Assembly (NCBI RefSeq): GCF_038396755.1
Contig: NZ_CP149822.1
Location: 4,866,001-4,930,000, forward strand
DNA: 64,000 nt
Direction of reading: 5' to 3'
Source of the DNA: Chitinophaga pollutisoli
Lineage (GTDB): Bacteria > Bacteroidota > Bacteroidia > Chitinophagales > Chitinophagaceae
The notes beneath the pieces were generated by a model, which was given only the letters and a program-made list of their open reading frames with translations, ran no database searches and was not told the origin of the DNA. Both the position numbers and the translations under genes were made by a program. Below are positions 28,518 through 38,228 of the stretch, piece by piece (within the stretch, counting starts at the first letter, position 1; the number at the start of each line of letters is the position of its first letter).

Positions 28518-28547
28518 CGTTCAGCCAAAACCTAACACATCTTCGCT

Positions 28548-31500
28548 ATGAAAAGATTCAAAGCCATCAGCTCCGGGCTGATCATGGCATCTGTATTGCT
28601 ATGCAACGTCCCCATCACCAGTGCGCAACCAGGGCATGAAAAAACAGCCCGCGAACAGGTGTCGCTCATCTCCGTTATCAACGACATGGAAAACCGGTTC
28701 GACGTCCGGTTTAACTATAACGCCACGTTACTGAAAGGAAAGAAAATCGCCGCACCCGATAAAGACGGGTTCAGCAAAGACAACATCGCCCGCGAGCTGA
28801 ACCGCTACATCTCGCCCCTCGGGCTCGTATGCCAGCAGCTCGCCGGCAAACTCTATGTCGTGAAAGCCAACGCCGTCACCGAACAGGCGCTTTCCTCCAC
28901 ACCGACCCTGGCCGTTGCCGACATCCGCGGAACCGTCTCCGATTCCACCGGCGCCACCATCCCCGGCGTGGTCGTGCGCATCAAAGGCGCCCAGCGCGGC
29001 GCGATTACCGACGGCAATGGGGCTTTTACGCTGCCCAATGTGAAAAAAGGCGATGTACTCGTCTTTTCACTGGTGGGCTATAACCAACAGGAAATAACCG
29101 TCGGCGACGAAACCGATCTCCGCATCGTTATGCAGGTGTCCGCCATCGCGCTCGACCAGCTCGTGGTAACCGCCCTTGGTATCAAACGCCAGGAGAAGGC
29201 CCTCGGCTACGCCGTGCAAAAAGTGAAAGGCGACGCCGTGGCTACCGTCAAAGGTGTTGACGTAGCCACATCGCTCACCGGCCATGTTTCGGGCCTCGTG
29301 GTGAAGAACTCCACCGAGTTCTTCGCCAAACCCAGCATCGAGCTGCGCGGCGAAGGCGCCCTGCTCGTCATCGATGGCGTACCTTATGGCAATATGACCC
29401 TGCGCGACATCCCGACGGATGACATCGAAAGCATCGACGTGCTCAAAGGCCCCACCGCCTCCTCGCTCTACGGCTCACGCGCCGCCGGCGGCGTGCTCCT
29501 CGTTACCACCAAGAAAGGCTCCGGCACAGGGCTCACCGTTTCCATCAACAGCAACACCATGCTGCAAAGCGGATTCCTCGCCCTGCCAAAGGTGCAAGGG
29601 TCTTACGGCCGCGGGCAAAACGGCGCCATCGATAACGACTATGTGTGGGGACCCAAACTCGATATCGGCGAAACCGCCACCGACTGGAACCCCGAAACCA
29701 AACAGTTCGAAGACAACCGTCCGCTCCGCTCCATCGGGAAAGACAACCTCAAGAACTTCATGGAAACGGGAGTTGTCACCAACAACAACATCAGCGTTTC
29801 CCAAAGCGGCCAGTACGGCAGCTTCCGGGCTTCGCTCAATCATATCTATAACAAGGGGCAGTTCCCCAACGCGCGCGCCAACATGTTCAACTTCACGCTG
29901 GGCGGCGTGCTGAAAGCTTCCGACAAATTCACCCTCGAAGGCCATACCGGCGTCAGCAAACGCATGGCGCCGCAGGTTTGGGGCTCTGGTTACGGCAACC
30001 AGGGTTACATCTACCAGCTCACCATGTGGACCGGCCCGGAATACGATATCCGGCAGTACCGCGACTATTGGAAAGTACCCAACAAAACCCAGAACTGGAT
30101 GTACACTAACTGGTACGACAATCCTTATCTCATCGCCCACGAAAAGCTGAACGGCATCCAGGAAAATACGGTGAATGCGAGCCTCACGGCCAATTACCGC
30201 TTCACCAACGACCTGAACCTGCTGGTGCGTGTGGCGTATGATAACTACAACAACGAAGAAACGTACAGGAACCCTACCGCCAACATCTTTTCCACCCGCG
30301 GCGGCTGGGATGCGAAAGGGTATTACCGCAACATCGCCGGCAAAGGCTGGAGCACGAACGACGATATCATGCTTTCCTACAAAAAGAAGGCTGGCCAGTT
30401 CTCCATCGACCTGATGGCGGGCGGTACCATTTATTACTATACCAACGATACGATTTCCGCCGCTACGAGAAACGGTTTGTCGAGCCCCCGGTTTTACAGC
30501 ATCGCGGGCTCAGTGGGGCCTGTAAATATCACGCAGACGCACGGCGCGCGCCAGGTGAACAGCCTGTATGGAAGGGCGGCGCTGGGATGGAAGAACGCCA
30601 TCTTCGTGGAAGCCACGGGCCGTAACGACTGGAACTCCGCGCAGCCGAAAGAGCACCGCGACTATTTCTATCCCTCGCTGGGATCCAGTGTGGTGCTGAC
30701 TGAACTGATGCGGCTGCCCCGGTTCGTGGACATGTGGAAATTCAGAGGTTCCTGGGCGGATTACAAATCGCCGGCCCCCGTTTACTGGATCAACCGCCTG
30801 TACACCACCACGCCACAGGCCTGGAATACGCTGAATTCCGCCAACTACCCCGGCAACCTGCTCCCGCTCAGCATCCTGCCCAGCTCTGCCCGCACATGGG
30901 AAGTGGGTACCGCCGCTTACCTGTTTAAAAACAGGCTGAATGTAGACGTAACCTATTTCAATAAACTGTATTACAATACCCAGCGCAATATCGAGATCCC
31001 GCAGTCGTCCGGGTTCTCCAGCACGATCATCAATGTGGACGAAGATTTTGTGCGGAAAGGGATAGAAATCACGATCGGAGGTTCTGTCATCAAACAGCAA
31101 AATTTCGAATGGCAGTCAACCATCAACTACACCAGCCATCACCGCTATATCAAGCAGCTCGACAGCACGTATTCCTCCAAAGAGCCCTGGGTGAAAGTAG
31201 GCGCGCGGATGGATAACTACATAGACTACTACTGGCTGCGCGATCCTTCGGGGAATGTTATCCACCAGAACGGCATGCCCGTACAGAGCGAATACCGCAA
31301 GCATTACGGCTACACCGATCCCAAATTCAGCTTTGGTTTCATCAACAACTTCCGCATCGGGGATTTCCTCGTGGGACTGAACATCGACGGGCGCATCGGT
31401 GGCCTGATGTACAATTACGTGAACGATAAAATGTTCGATACCGGCACCCATCCTGATACGGATAACAACTGGCGGTATGATGAAGTGGTGAACGGGAAAA

Positions 31501-31880
31501 CGAATTTTGTTGGTAAAGGCGTGAAAGTGGCCAGCGGCACGGTGACTTACGATAACTTCGGCAACATTATCAACGATACGCGTACTTACGCACCGAACGA
31601 TGTGAGCACTTCTTACCAGGATTACACGCAGAAGTTCAGGGCCGGCGATTACGGGGTGCAGAAAAAATCGTTCGTGAAAGTCAGGGAGATGTCGTTGGGC
31701 TACAAACTGCCTGCCGCCTTCCTGAGCCGATACAGCATCAAGAGCGCATCCGTGGCGCTCACGGCGCAGAACCTGTTCCTTTTCACGAAATTCCGTTTCT
31801 CCGATCCGGACGTGGATACCGAAAACCTGAACTCACCCTCGCAGCGGATGCTGGGTATGAACCTGCGGGTAAATTTCTGA
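28548..31880 (+). CDS. SusC/RagA-type TonB-dependent outer-membrane receptor with STN-like domain, locus 3
   Basis: This 1110-residue protein has a signal peptide (GLIMASVLLCNVPITSAQ), an STN-like domain (VSLISVINDMENRFDVRFNYN to about 110), a carboxypeptidase-like sandwich (IRGTVSDSTGATIPGVVVRI), the motif LDQLVVTALGIKRQEKALGY, and a plug with LLVIDGVPYG, SIDVLKGPTASSLYGSRAAG and GVLLVTTKKG. A long barrel follows, ending QRMLGMNLRVNF. The AGGVLLV plug variant and LVVTALGIKRQEKALGYAVQ stretch place it in a different SusC subfamily from locus 1. It imports an unknown ligand, with the downstream SusD-like lipoprotein as its lid. Confidence 0.92.
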   Translation: MKRFKAISSGLIMASVLLCNVPITSAQPGHEKTAREQVSLISVINDMENRFDVRFNYNATLLKGKKIAAPDKDGFSKDNIARELNRYISPLGLVCQQLAGKLYVVKANAVTEQALSSTPTLAVADIRGTVSDSTGATIPGVVVRIKGAQRGAITDGNGAFTLPNVKKGDVLVFSLVGYNQQEITVGDETDLRIVMQVSAIALDQLVVTALGIKRQEKALGYAVQKVKGDAVATVKGVDVATSLTGHVSGLVVKNSTEFFAKPSIELRGEGALLVIDGVPYGNMTLRDIPTDDIESIDVLKGPTASSLYGSRAAGGVLLVTTKKGSGTGLTVSINSNTMLQSGFLALPKVQGSYGRGQNGAIDNDYVWGPKLDIGETATDWNPETKQFEDNRPLRSIGKDNLKNFMETGVVTNNNISVSQSGQYGSFRASLNHIYNKGQFPNARANMFNFTLGGVLKASDKFTLEGHTGVSKRMAPQVWGSGYGNQGYIYQLTMWTGPEYDIRQYRDYWKVPNKTQNWMYTNWYDNPYLIAHEKLNGIQENTVNASLTANYRFTNDLNLLVRVAYDNYNNEETYRNPTANIFSTRGGWDAKGYYRNIAGKGWSTNDDIMLSYKKKAGQFSIDLMAGGTIYYYTNDTISAATRNGLSSPRFYSIAGSVGPVNITQTHGARQVNSLYGRAALGWKNAIFVEATGRNDWNSAQPKEHRDYFYPSLGSSVVLTELMRLPRFVDMWKFRGSWADYKSPAPVYWINRLYTTTPQAWNTLNSANYPGNLLPLSILPSSARTWEVGTAAYLFKNRLNVDVTYFNKLYYNTQRNIEIPQSSGFSSTIINVDEDFVRKGIEITIGGSVIKQQNFEWQSTINYTSHHRYIKQLDSTYSSKEPWVKVGARMDNYIDYYWLRDPSGNVIHQNGMPVQSEYRKHYGYTDPKFSFGFINNFRIGDFLVGLNIDGRIGGLMYNYVNDKMFDTGTHPDTDNNWRYDEVVNGKTNFVGKGVKVASGTVTYDNFGNIINDTRTYAPNDVSTSYQDYTQKFRAGDYGVQKKSFVKVREMSLGYKLPAAFLSRYSIKSASVALTAQNLFLFTKFRFSDPDVDTENLNSPSQRMLGMNLRVNF

Positions 31881-31910
31881 TAGGGCATTTCATCCATCAA
31901 AACATCGAAC

Positions 31911-33461
31911 ATGCAACACAAAAAACTTTATACCATCATACTAGGGGCAACCGTACTGGCGGGCTGCGCCAAATTTGAAGAGATCAATACCAACCCGGAT
32001 AAGACGGATGAAGTCAGCTCGTCGATGCTGGCCACCACCATGATCCTGAACGTGACGCGGTCCACCATCGCCACCACGAAAGGTTTCATGCAGCCGTACA
32101 TGCTGGGTAAATATGTTACCTGGGGCGAGAACCAGGAGAATTTCCAGTTCAACCGCCTGAGCAGGGCGGGCTTCGATCGCCTCCCGGTGCTCCGGAACAT
32201 CGAACCGATGATCGCCGCGGCAACCGACGAAGGGCAGCGCAATTCCTACCGCGGGCTGGGGAACTTCATCCGCGCCTGGCAGTTTTTCCATACCAGCATG
32301 CAGGTGGGCGATATCCCATATTCCGAGGCCATCAAAGGCGAATCGGATGGCATCGTGCAACCGAAGTACGACAGCCAGAAGGCCGTTTTCCTGGGCATCC
32401 TACGCGAGCTGGACAGCGCCAACGCCCTCTTCGCCAGGGGCAGCAAGTTTGAAGGCGATCCCATCTTTAACGGGGAGGCTGATAAATGGCGCCGCGTGGT
32501 GAACGGATTCCAGCTGCATGTGCTCATGCAACTCTACCGCAAAACCGGTGACGCCGATCTCAAAGTGACCGACCGTTTCCGTGACATCGTTGCCAACCGG
32601 CCCTTACTGCGCAATTACAACGACAACTTCGCGTTGGCCTATAACAACACGCAGGGCCAGAACTACCCCTGGTCCGACGTGCCCGCGGGTTCCGGCAACT
32701 CCTTCGTGAAGTCGAACTACACGATGCTTACCACCAACCTCATCGATCCGCTTAAAGCCCTGGGCGACCGCCGCCTGTTCTACTACGCCAAACCATCGCC
32801 CGTACAGATCTCCGCCGGCAAACTGCCTTCCGACTGGGACGCCTACCCCGGCGCCGAGCCTTCCGATCCGTTCCCGGTACTGCAGGACAAGCGTGTGTCG
32901 AAAGACTACGCCGATCTGAACAACCGTTACGTGCAGCTTGTGAATGCGGAGCCGGTGAGCGTGTTCAGTTATTGGGACCAGCAGTTCATCCTCGCGGAGG
33001 CGGCGCTCCGCGGTTGGATCGCGGGAACGCCGGCGCAGGACTATTATGCGGCAGGCATCGGGGAGTCGATGCGGTTTATCGCGGCATATACGCCCGAAGC
33101 GGCCGATTATCACCACAACATGAAAATCGACAATGCCTACATCCTCACCTACATCGCGGCTCACCCCCTGATGGGTACGATGGAGCAGCAGCTGCACCAG
33201 ATCATCCAGCAGAAATATCTTGCCGGTTTCCTCCAGGGCTCGAATTACAATGCCTGGTATGAAAACAGGAGAACAGGGTATCCCGTGTTCAAGCTCAATC
33301 CCAATTCGAATTTGAACACACCCAACACGGCATTCCCCGTGCGGTGGCTGTACCCCTCCAATGAGCTCAACTTCAATAACCGGAATATGGACGAAGCCAT
33401 CAGGCGCCAGTATCCCGGCGGCGACAATACCAACGGGGTCATGTGGATTCTGAAGGATTAA
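31911..33461 (+). CDS. SusD/RagB-family lipoprotein (SusD-like 2 type), locus 3
   Basis: The lipoprotein signal MQHKKLYTIILGATVLAGCAKF has its lipobox Cys at residue 19. It is followed by FEEINTNPDKTDEVSSSMLATTMILN, the N-terminal hallmark of the SusD-like 2 branch (no RagB-type C-terminal signature). Other family positions are FIRAWQFFHTSMQVGDIPYSEAI, PKYDSQKAVFLGILREL and the C-terminal end NEALRRQYPGG-like NMDEAIRRQYPGGDN. The protein has 516 residues and lies 30 bp after susC. In this branch partners often bind peptides or proteins rather than glycans; with the S41-like protease downstream that reading is plausible but inferred. Confidence 0.9.
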   Translation: MQHKKLYTIILGATVLAGCAKFEEINTNPDKTDEVSSSMLATTMILNVTRSTIATTKGFMQPYMLGKYVTWGENQENFQFNRLSRAGFDRLPVLRNIEPMIAAATDEGQRNSYRGLGNFIRAWQFFHTSMQVGDIPYSEAIKGESDGIVQPKYDSQKAVFLGILRELDSANALFARGSKFEGDPIFNGEADKWRRVVNGFQLHVLMQLYRKTGDADLKVTDRFRDIVANRPLLRNYNDNFALAYNNTQGQNYPWSDVPAGSGNSFVKSNYTMLTTNLIDPLKALGDRRLFYYAKPSPVQISAGKLPSDWDAYPGAEPSDPFPVLQDKRVSKDYADLNNRYVQLVNAEPVSVFSYWDQQFILAEAALRGWIAGTPAQDYYAAGIGESMRFIAAYTPEAADYHHNMKIDNAYILTYIAAHPLMGTMEQQLHQIIQQKYLAGFLQGSNYNAWYENRRTGYPVFKLNPNSNLNTPNTAFPVRWLYPSNELNFNNRNMDEAIRRQYPGGDNTNGVMWILKD

Positions 33462-33484
33462 CCGTTATAACTAGTCTTGTAATG

Positions 33485-33516
33485 GCCCCGGGCGCTTTGC
33501 GGCCCCGGGGTTTTTT
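33485..33516 (+). terminator. Strong rho-independent terminator after SusCD locus 3
   Basis: A very GC-rich stem (CCCCGGGCGC / GCG-G-CCCCGGGG, with a TTT loop) is followed by T6. It lies 23 bp after the SusD stop, so the S41-like gene downstream is probably a separate transcription unit. Confidence 0.9.
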
Positions 33517-33558
33517 ATTGCTGGAAAAACCACTATATTTCTGAACCCAATCCAACGT

Positions 33559-35778
33559 ATGCATCAACCCGCCCGGAAATTATTCCTCATCCCCGCACTT
33601 ATTTGTGCCTCCCTTTTTATCGCCTGCAACGCGCATCATCAAGCGATTTACACGGATTTTGAAACAACGGACAGCCTGCCCACGCAATGGAACGTCATCA
33701 ATGAAAGCGGCGCTTTCCACGCACATAGCGTAGAGGGTGTGGCCAAGTCGGGCCGGCGTTCGTTGTTGCTGGAAAGGCATACGGCGGGAGGAGGGCGCTC
33801 GGTACTGGCGGTTACACAGATACCGGTTGATTTCAACGGCGCCCAGGTAGAGGTAAGTGGGTATATCAAAACCGAAAACGCGCAGGCCGGTCTTTTCGGA
33901 TTGTACCTGAAAGTAGAAGGCGATCCCTTATGGACCCAAACCGAAGTAATGCGGGATGCGAAAGCCGGCGGAACGGCAGATTGGAAAAAATTCACGTTAA
34001 CCGCCTCATTGAAGAAAGGCGCGAGGGATATTTACCTGGGTGTGTACCATGCCGGCAGCGGGAAAGTCTGGGCCGATGACCTGGAAGTGCGGATCGACGG
34101 AAAACCCCTTTCCGCCGTGTCCCGTTTGGCACTTCCGCCAGCGCGGCTGGATACCGCATTCAGTATAAGAACAGGCATCCGCCTGGATTCGCTCACGCCG
34201 GCGAAGGCTGATAACCTGGTCCGGCTAGGGAAAGTCTGGGGTTTTCTGAAATATTACCATCCTGCCGTGGCGGCTGGCAAGTATAACTGGGATGCGGAAC
34301 TGTTCCGCGTATTGCCCGCGCTGCTGCATAGTGCCAACAGGCAGGCGGCGAATAAAGTAATGGAGAAATGGGTGGAAGGATTGCCAACCGTTGCCAGAGA
34401 CACCGCTATGAAAGGAATCCCGCCGATGGTGAAACTCCCGCCGGATCTCGGCTGGCTGGCAGACACCGCGTTGCTGGGCAATGCACTTTCCGGGAAGCTG
34501 GAGGTGATCCGGAAGGCGAAGCGGGAGGACGAGCATTATTATGTGGGGTTGCAATCCACCGGTAACGCATCCTTCAACAACGAACTGCGGTATTCACATA
34601 TCTCACCGGCAGACGACGGCTACCGCTTGCTGGCGCTGTTCCGTTACTGGAATTATGTGCAGTATTATTTTCCTTACAGGCATCTTATCGGGGAAGACTG
34701 GCATGGTGTGCTGGTGCGTTTCGTGCCAGTATTTGCAAAGGCGGAGGACGCGGTATCCTATCAGCTGGCGGTTTTACAATTGTTGACAACCATCCGGGAT
34801 TCGCATGCGCTGCTGCAGGGAAATACAATGGCGATGGACCGCTCCCTGGGTTTTCACCGGATATACGCGGACATCAGGGAGGTGGAGGGCAGACCTACGG
34901 TGGTGCGGCCGCCGGTGGCCGTTCAGGGCGACGCGCTGGAAAGGGGAGACGTGATCCTGCAGGTAAATGGGACGCCGGTGGAAACGCTGCGCAAATGGTG
35001 GGAACCACATCTTCCAGCCTCCAACGACAGTCACCGCTCGTACGCCTTTGCCGCTGAGTTGCTCCGCGGGAAAGATTCGCTGTTTATGCTGGAAGTGGAC
35101 AGGAACGGGCAGAAGAAAACATTGCAGCTGGTATATGATCAGGCCGCCAGCCGGCATCCGGACAATCGTTTGCTATTGCCGGAGAAGCCGTGGACGTTGT
35201 TGCCCGGGAACATCGGATATATGTATTTGCGCACTTTACGCAAGGCTGATATCCCGGAAATGATGAAGCAATTTTTTACCGCGAGGGGCATCGTTATAGA
35301 CTTGCGCGGTTATCCTTACGAAATGTACCATCACGACATCTGCAGTTATCTTACCGCCCGTGCGGTGCCGTTTCACCGGAGTTATGGCGCCAGCGTGCAG
35401 GAACCGGGGCAGTTCAGTTACCTGCAGGTGAAGCCGGTGGGTGGCAGCAACCGGTATCCATACCGGGGAAAGGTGATCGTGCTGGTTAATGAAGAAACCC
35501 AGAGCCGGGGCGAGTTTTTTGCCATGGCATTTAAAGCTGTACCGGGCGTTACCATAATGGGCGGTCCCACCGCGGGCACCGATGGTACAGTAACGGATTT
35601 TTACCTGCCCGGCGGGTTGAAGACCCGTTTTACGGGAGATGGAATTTGCTGGCCAGATGGCACGGAAAGCCAGCGGACCGGCATCGTTCCGGATGTGCCG
35701 GTGCGGCAGACACGTAAGGGCGTGATAGAGGGGAAGGATGAGCTCCTCGAAGCGGCGTTGCAACGCATACAGCCATAA
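33559..35778 (+). CDS. S41-family (tail-specific protease-like) lipoprotein
   Basis: The 739-residue protein has a lipoprotein signal ending LFIACN (Cys at about 23). A jelly-roll-like N-domain follows (about 30-180: YTDFETTDSLPTQWNV, VEVSGYIKTENAQAG), then a helical region and a PDZ-like segment (LERGDVILQVNGTPVETL). The S41 catalytic domain comes last: GIVIDLRGYP, the nucleophile Ser649 in NEETQSRGEFFAMAF, and GGPTAGTDGTVTDFYLPGG. S41 enzymes cleave unfolded or C-terminal protein substrates using a Ser/Lys dyad. The protein is anchored in the periplasm or on the cell surface. The strong terminator just upstream indicates its own promoter. Confidence 0.87.
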   Translation: MHQPARKLFLIPALICASLFIACNAHHQAIYTDFETTDSLPTQWNVINESGAFHAHSVEGVAKSGRRSLLLERHTAGGGRSVLAVTQIPVDFNGAQVEVSGYIKTENAQAGLFGLYLKVEGDPLWTQTEVMRDAKAGGTADWKKFTLTASLKKGARDIYLGVYHAGSGKVWADDLEVRIDGKPLSAVSRLALPPARLDTAFSIRTGIRLDSLTPAKADNLVRLGKVWGFLKYYHPAVAAGKYNWDAELFRVLPALLHSANRQAANKVMEKWVEGLPTVARDTAMKGIPPMVKLPPDLGWLADTALLGNALSGKLEVIRKAKREDEHYYVGLQSTGNASFNNELRYSHISPADDGYRLLALFRYWNYVQYYFPYRHLIGEDWHGVLVRFVPVFAKAEDAVSYQLAVLQLLTTIRDSHALLQGNTMAMDRSLGFHRIYADIREVEGRPTVVRPPVAVQGDALERGDVILQVNGTPVETLRKWWEPHLPASNDSHRSYAFAAELLRGKDSLFMLEVDRNGQKKTLQLVYDQAASRHPDNRLLLPEKPWTLLPGNIGYMYLRTLRKADIPEMMKQFFTARGIVIDLRGYPYEMYHHDICSYLTARAVPFHRSYGASVQEPGQFSYLQVKPVGGSNRYPYRGKVIVLVNEETQSRGEFFAMAFKAVPGVTIMGGPTAGTDGTVTDFYLPGGLKTRFTGDGICWPDGTESQRTGIVPDVPVRQTRKGVIEGKDELLEAALQRIQP

Positions 35779-35835
35779 TTTTGATGGAAAACTGACCGGA
35801 TTTAAGAAATGATGAATTAATATCATTGATACATT

Positions 35836-35903
35836 TTATGCATGCATAAACGATGCATCCAGCATCTATTACAGCTTGTTCATTCTGTTCATTTTCTGAA
35901 CAG
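35836..35903. promoter_or_regulatory. Palindrome cluster upstream of the Ig-like protein genes
   Basis: Two perfect palindromic elements lie in the 228-bp gap before 36007: TTATGCATGCATAA at 35836-35849, and CTGTTCA-ttttc-TGAACAG at 35885-35903. Extra TGTTCATT/TTGTTCATT half-sites lie on both sides of the second. No terminator follows the S41-like gene here. The second element looks like an operator for a dimeric regulator; which one is unknown. Confidence 0.4.
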
Positions 35904-36006
35904 CTTATCCATTTTTGTTCATTCTCCTGCCGCGCTTTCCCATAGGCCATATTATCGGTTATTTCGTTTAGCGGGCCTTTAACCCCCGCATAGCCGTATC
36001 CCGCCT

Positions 36007-37347
36007 ATGAGGCCTCGTCTGTCCTATATTTCCATATTCCGATTGCTGTGCTTGGTGCTGCTGCCGGGTTTTGTTATACCGGCAGCAGTGCTGGCACAAT
36101 CTCCCTCATCCTGCCCGCGTTACGTCCGGCATTATGCTGTTTCCGAAAGCCATGTGGGGCTTGTAACCCAGGAAGACGATGCAGTAGGCGGCGATCTCAC
36201 GAATGCTTCCACACTTAAAATTACCTTGCTGTCCGGCACAGCTAAACAATGGTTGGATTTCGGGGAGAAGATTCCAGGAGGAACACGCGTGTATGTGAAG
36301 GTATCCACGCTAAACGGAGTATTAGCCCTATTACCCAATTTCACCATACAGGGGTATGTGAATAGTCCTGGTAAACCGGTAATCGCAGAGCAGAAGCTGG
36401 AAAATCCACAGTTGCTGGGCCTGGCAAACGGGACGGCCATACTGGAACTATCACTCGCTCCGAATCAGGATTTTGACGGCATCGTTATAACTGTAAATGG
36501 GGTCGGATTGGCTTTCAGCATGCAGGTGTATGCCGCTTACATCCTGAAAGAAACCACACTTCCCATCGCATGCGAAGGCGTGGCGGATGTCTTAAGCGGC
36601 GTGCTCCCGGGCCTCAACGCCCTGGGACTGGGAGAAGTCGCTCATCCGGAAAGGGCGGCCGACAACGACCTTGCTACTTTCGCCGAAATGAAACTCACCC
36701 TCAACATCGGCAGCATCTTCGAAACCGTCATCTTCAACACGCCGGCTATGCCTGGAGATTCCGTTCGTGTGGTGTTGGAATGGCCCGAGGGCAATTTGCT
36801 GGATCTCCTCCTGCTGGGGGGCTTCAGCATCCAGCCACACCTCGGCGATGTCCCCGTTCCGCCCGCCATCACGAATGCGGCCACCGGCCTCCAACTCCGC
36901 CTCCTCGCGCCGGGAAGCACCATCGCCATCCTCACCGCACCTGTATCCGGATCGTTCGACCGTGTGGAAATCAAACTGACCGCGGTGGCGGGTTTGCTAC
37001 TCAACCTCAAACTCTACGAAGTATCCCGGCTGGCGAAGCTGCCCGTTACTTCGTTTGCGCTCAACGGTGCGCCTGGTCCCGATCCGGTATGCATCACCCA
37101 GGCAGCGGGCATCTCGTTGTCGGTGGCTCCCGCTGAGGGCTGCGCCTTATACCGCTGGTACAACGGAACCACGCTCATCGGTACCGGCACCACTGTTTCC
37201 CCGTCCATCACTACCGCGGGCCTCCATACTTTTAACGTGGAAGCACAAAGAACCGGCTGCACGAACCGGGAAGCCCATGCGCAGGTATCCGTCAACGTTA
37301 TTCCCAAAGCCGGTCCGCCGGCCGTCACCATTCAAAATAATCCCTGA
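36007..37347 (+). CDS. Secreted protein with C-terminal Ig-like domain
   Basis: The 446-residue protein has a signal peptide (FRLLCLVLLPGFVIPAAVLAQ). Two similar beta-rich modules of about 150 residues follow; compare the segments around DAVGGDLTNASTLKITLLSG and AADNDLATFAEMKLTLNIGS. Near the C-terminus is an Ig-like domain (LSVAPAEGCALYRWYNGTTLIGTGTTVSPS, TFNVEAQRTGCTNREAHAQVSVNVI). It has neither a lipobox nor a T9SS sorting domain and stops abruptly at KAGPPAVTIQNNP, a sequence that in multi-domain surface proteins usually links Ig-like repeats. The next gene starts 4 bp later. It is probably an extracellular structural or adhesive subunit. I know of no named family for the first two modules. 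Confidence 0.7.
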   Translation: MRPRLSYISIFRLLCLVLLPGFVIPAAVLAQSPSSCPRYVRHYAVSESHVGLVTQEDDAVGGDLTNASTLKITLLSGTAKQWLDFGEKIPGGTRVYVKVSTLNGVLALLPNFTIQGYVNSPGKPVIAEQKLENPQLLGLANGTAILELSLAPNQDFDGIVITVNGVGLAFSMQVYAAYILKETTLPIACEGVADVLSGVLPGLNALGLGEVAHPERAADNDLATFAEMKLTLNIGSIFETVIFNTPAMPGDSVRVVLEWPEGNLLDLLLLGGFSIQPHLGDVPVPPAITNAATGLQLRLLAPGSTIAILTAPVSGSFDRVEIKLTAVAGLLLNLKLYEVSRLAKLPVTSFALNGAPGPDPVCITQAAGISLSVAPAEGCALYRWYNGTTLIGTGTTVSPSITTAGLHTFNVEAQRTGCTNREAHAQVSVNVIPKAGPPAVTIQNNP

Positions 37348-37351
37348 ATAT

Positions 37352-38227
37352 ATGAACACACTATTCCGCACGATCACATTCGTATGCCTGCTGATCGCAG
37401 CTTGCTGCCTGACAGCCGCAGACGCATTTGCGCAAACCAAAATCTCCACGCCCGCAGACTTGTATAAGAATAGCGGCAACTACCTGGAGGGAACTTCCAC
37501 CGACAACGGCACCACCGTTTTCTGCGCGGAAGGCACGGGCTTCACCCTCGTTTCTTCCACCACTGATCCGGAAAACAACCTGCCGTATACCAGTTATACC
37601 TGGCAGGAAATGAATGAAGATGGCACTACCTACACAACGTTGCCCCCCGGTGCCGACCCGAACAAAACCACCATCACCTCCGCCAACGCCACACCCGGCT
37701 GGCATATATACCGCGTAACGGCTGTTACCGGCAATGCAGGTTGCGAACCAGATCCTACTTACTTCACCGTGTATGTTTTGCCAAAACTGAAAGTGGATCC
37801 CCGCGCCAATAAAACCGAAGCAGAAGGTATCAGCTATTGCTCCGAAACCGGCGCTCCCGCAGCACCCAATGCCTTCATTTTCTCCGGCAATATTTCGTTT
37901 GACGGCACCCCGCGTATGATCCAGCATACACAGCTGCCACCTTTGGAAATAGATGATTTTGAACTGCAAATCGCCTGGACCAAAGTAATAACCGGCTCCG
38001 GCGCCCGCAGTGTTGTTGCCAACACGGAGAACTACACGATCGCCGATGCAACATTGCCCGCTGCCGCTGAAAGCTACACGCTGGAGCTCGAAGTGAAATA
38101 CGCGATCGTCCCGGCGAAAGGCGCCTGCAATCCAGTTTTGGCCGTTGCCAAATACAACGGCAGCACGGTGGACGCTACCGTCAAAGTGTATAAGAAAGCC
38201 GGCAGACCGACGATCACCATCGAATAA
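37352..38227 (+). CDS. Secreted Ig-like-containing protein, middle gene of the trio
   Basis: The start MNTLFRTITFVCLLIAACCLTAADAFA is a clear signal peptide, preferred over a much longer upstream reading that runs through the previous gene. The 291-residue product contains beta-rich segments around FTLVSSTTDPENNLPYTSYTWQE and the Ig-like RVTAVTGNAGCEPDPTYFTVYVLPKL. It ends KKAGRPTITIE, echoing the end of the preceding protein (KAGPPAVTIQNNP). No sorting signal or lipobox is seen. It sits 4 bp after one neighbour and 1 bp before the next, so the three are one transcription unit. The function is unknown; an extracellular role is inferred. Confidence 0.68.
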   Translation: MNTLFRTITFVCLLIAACCLTAADAFAQTKISTPADLYKNSGNYLEGTSTDNGTTVFCAEGTGFTLVSSTTDPENNLPYTSYTWQEMNEDGTTYTTLPPGADPNKTTITSANATPGWHIYRVTAVTGNAGCEPDPTYFTVYVLPKLKVDPRANKTEAEGISYCSETGAPAAPNAFIFSGNISFDGTPRMIQHTQLPPLEIDDFELQIAWTKVITGSGARSVVANTENYTIADATLPAAAESYTLELEVKYAIVPAKGACNPVLAVAKYNGSTVDATVKVYKKAGRPTITIE

Positions 38228-38228
38228 T

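Noticed and set aside
37055..37351. Upstream extension of the middle secreted protein
   Set aside because: It reads through the preceding gene in another frame, whereas the ATG at 37352 begins a clear signal peptide.
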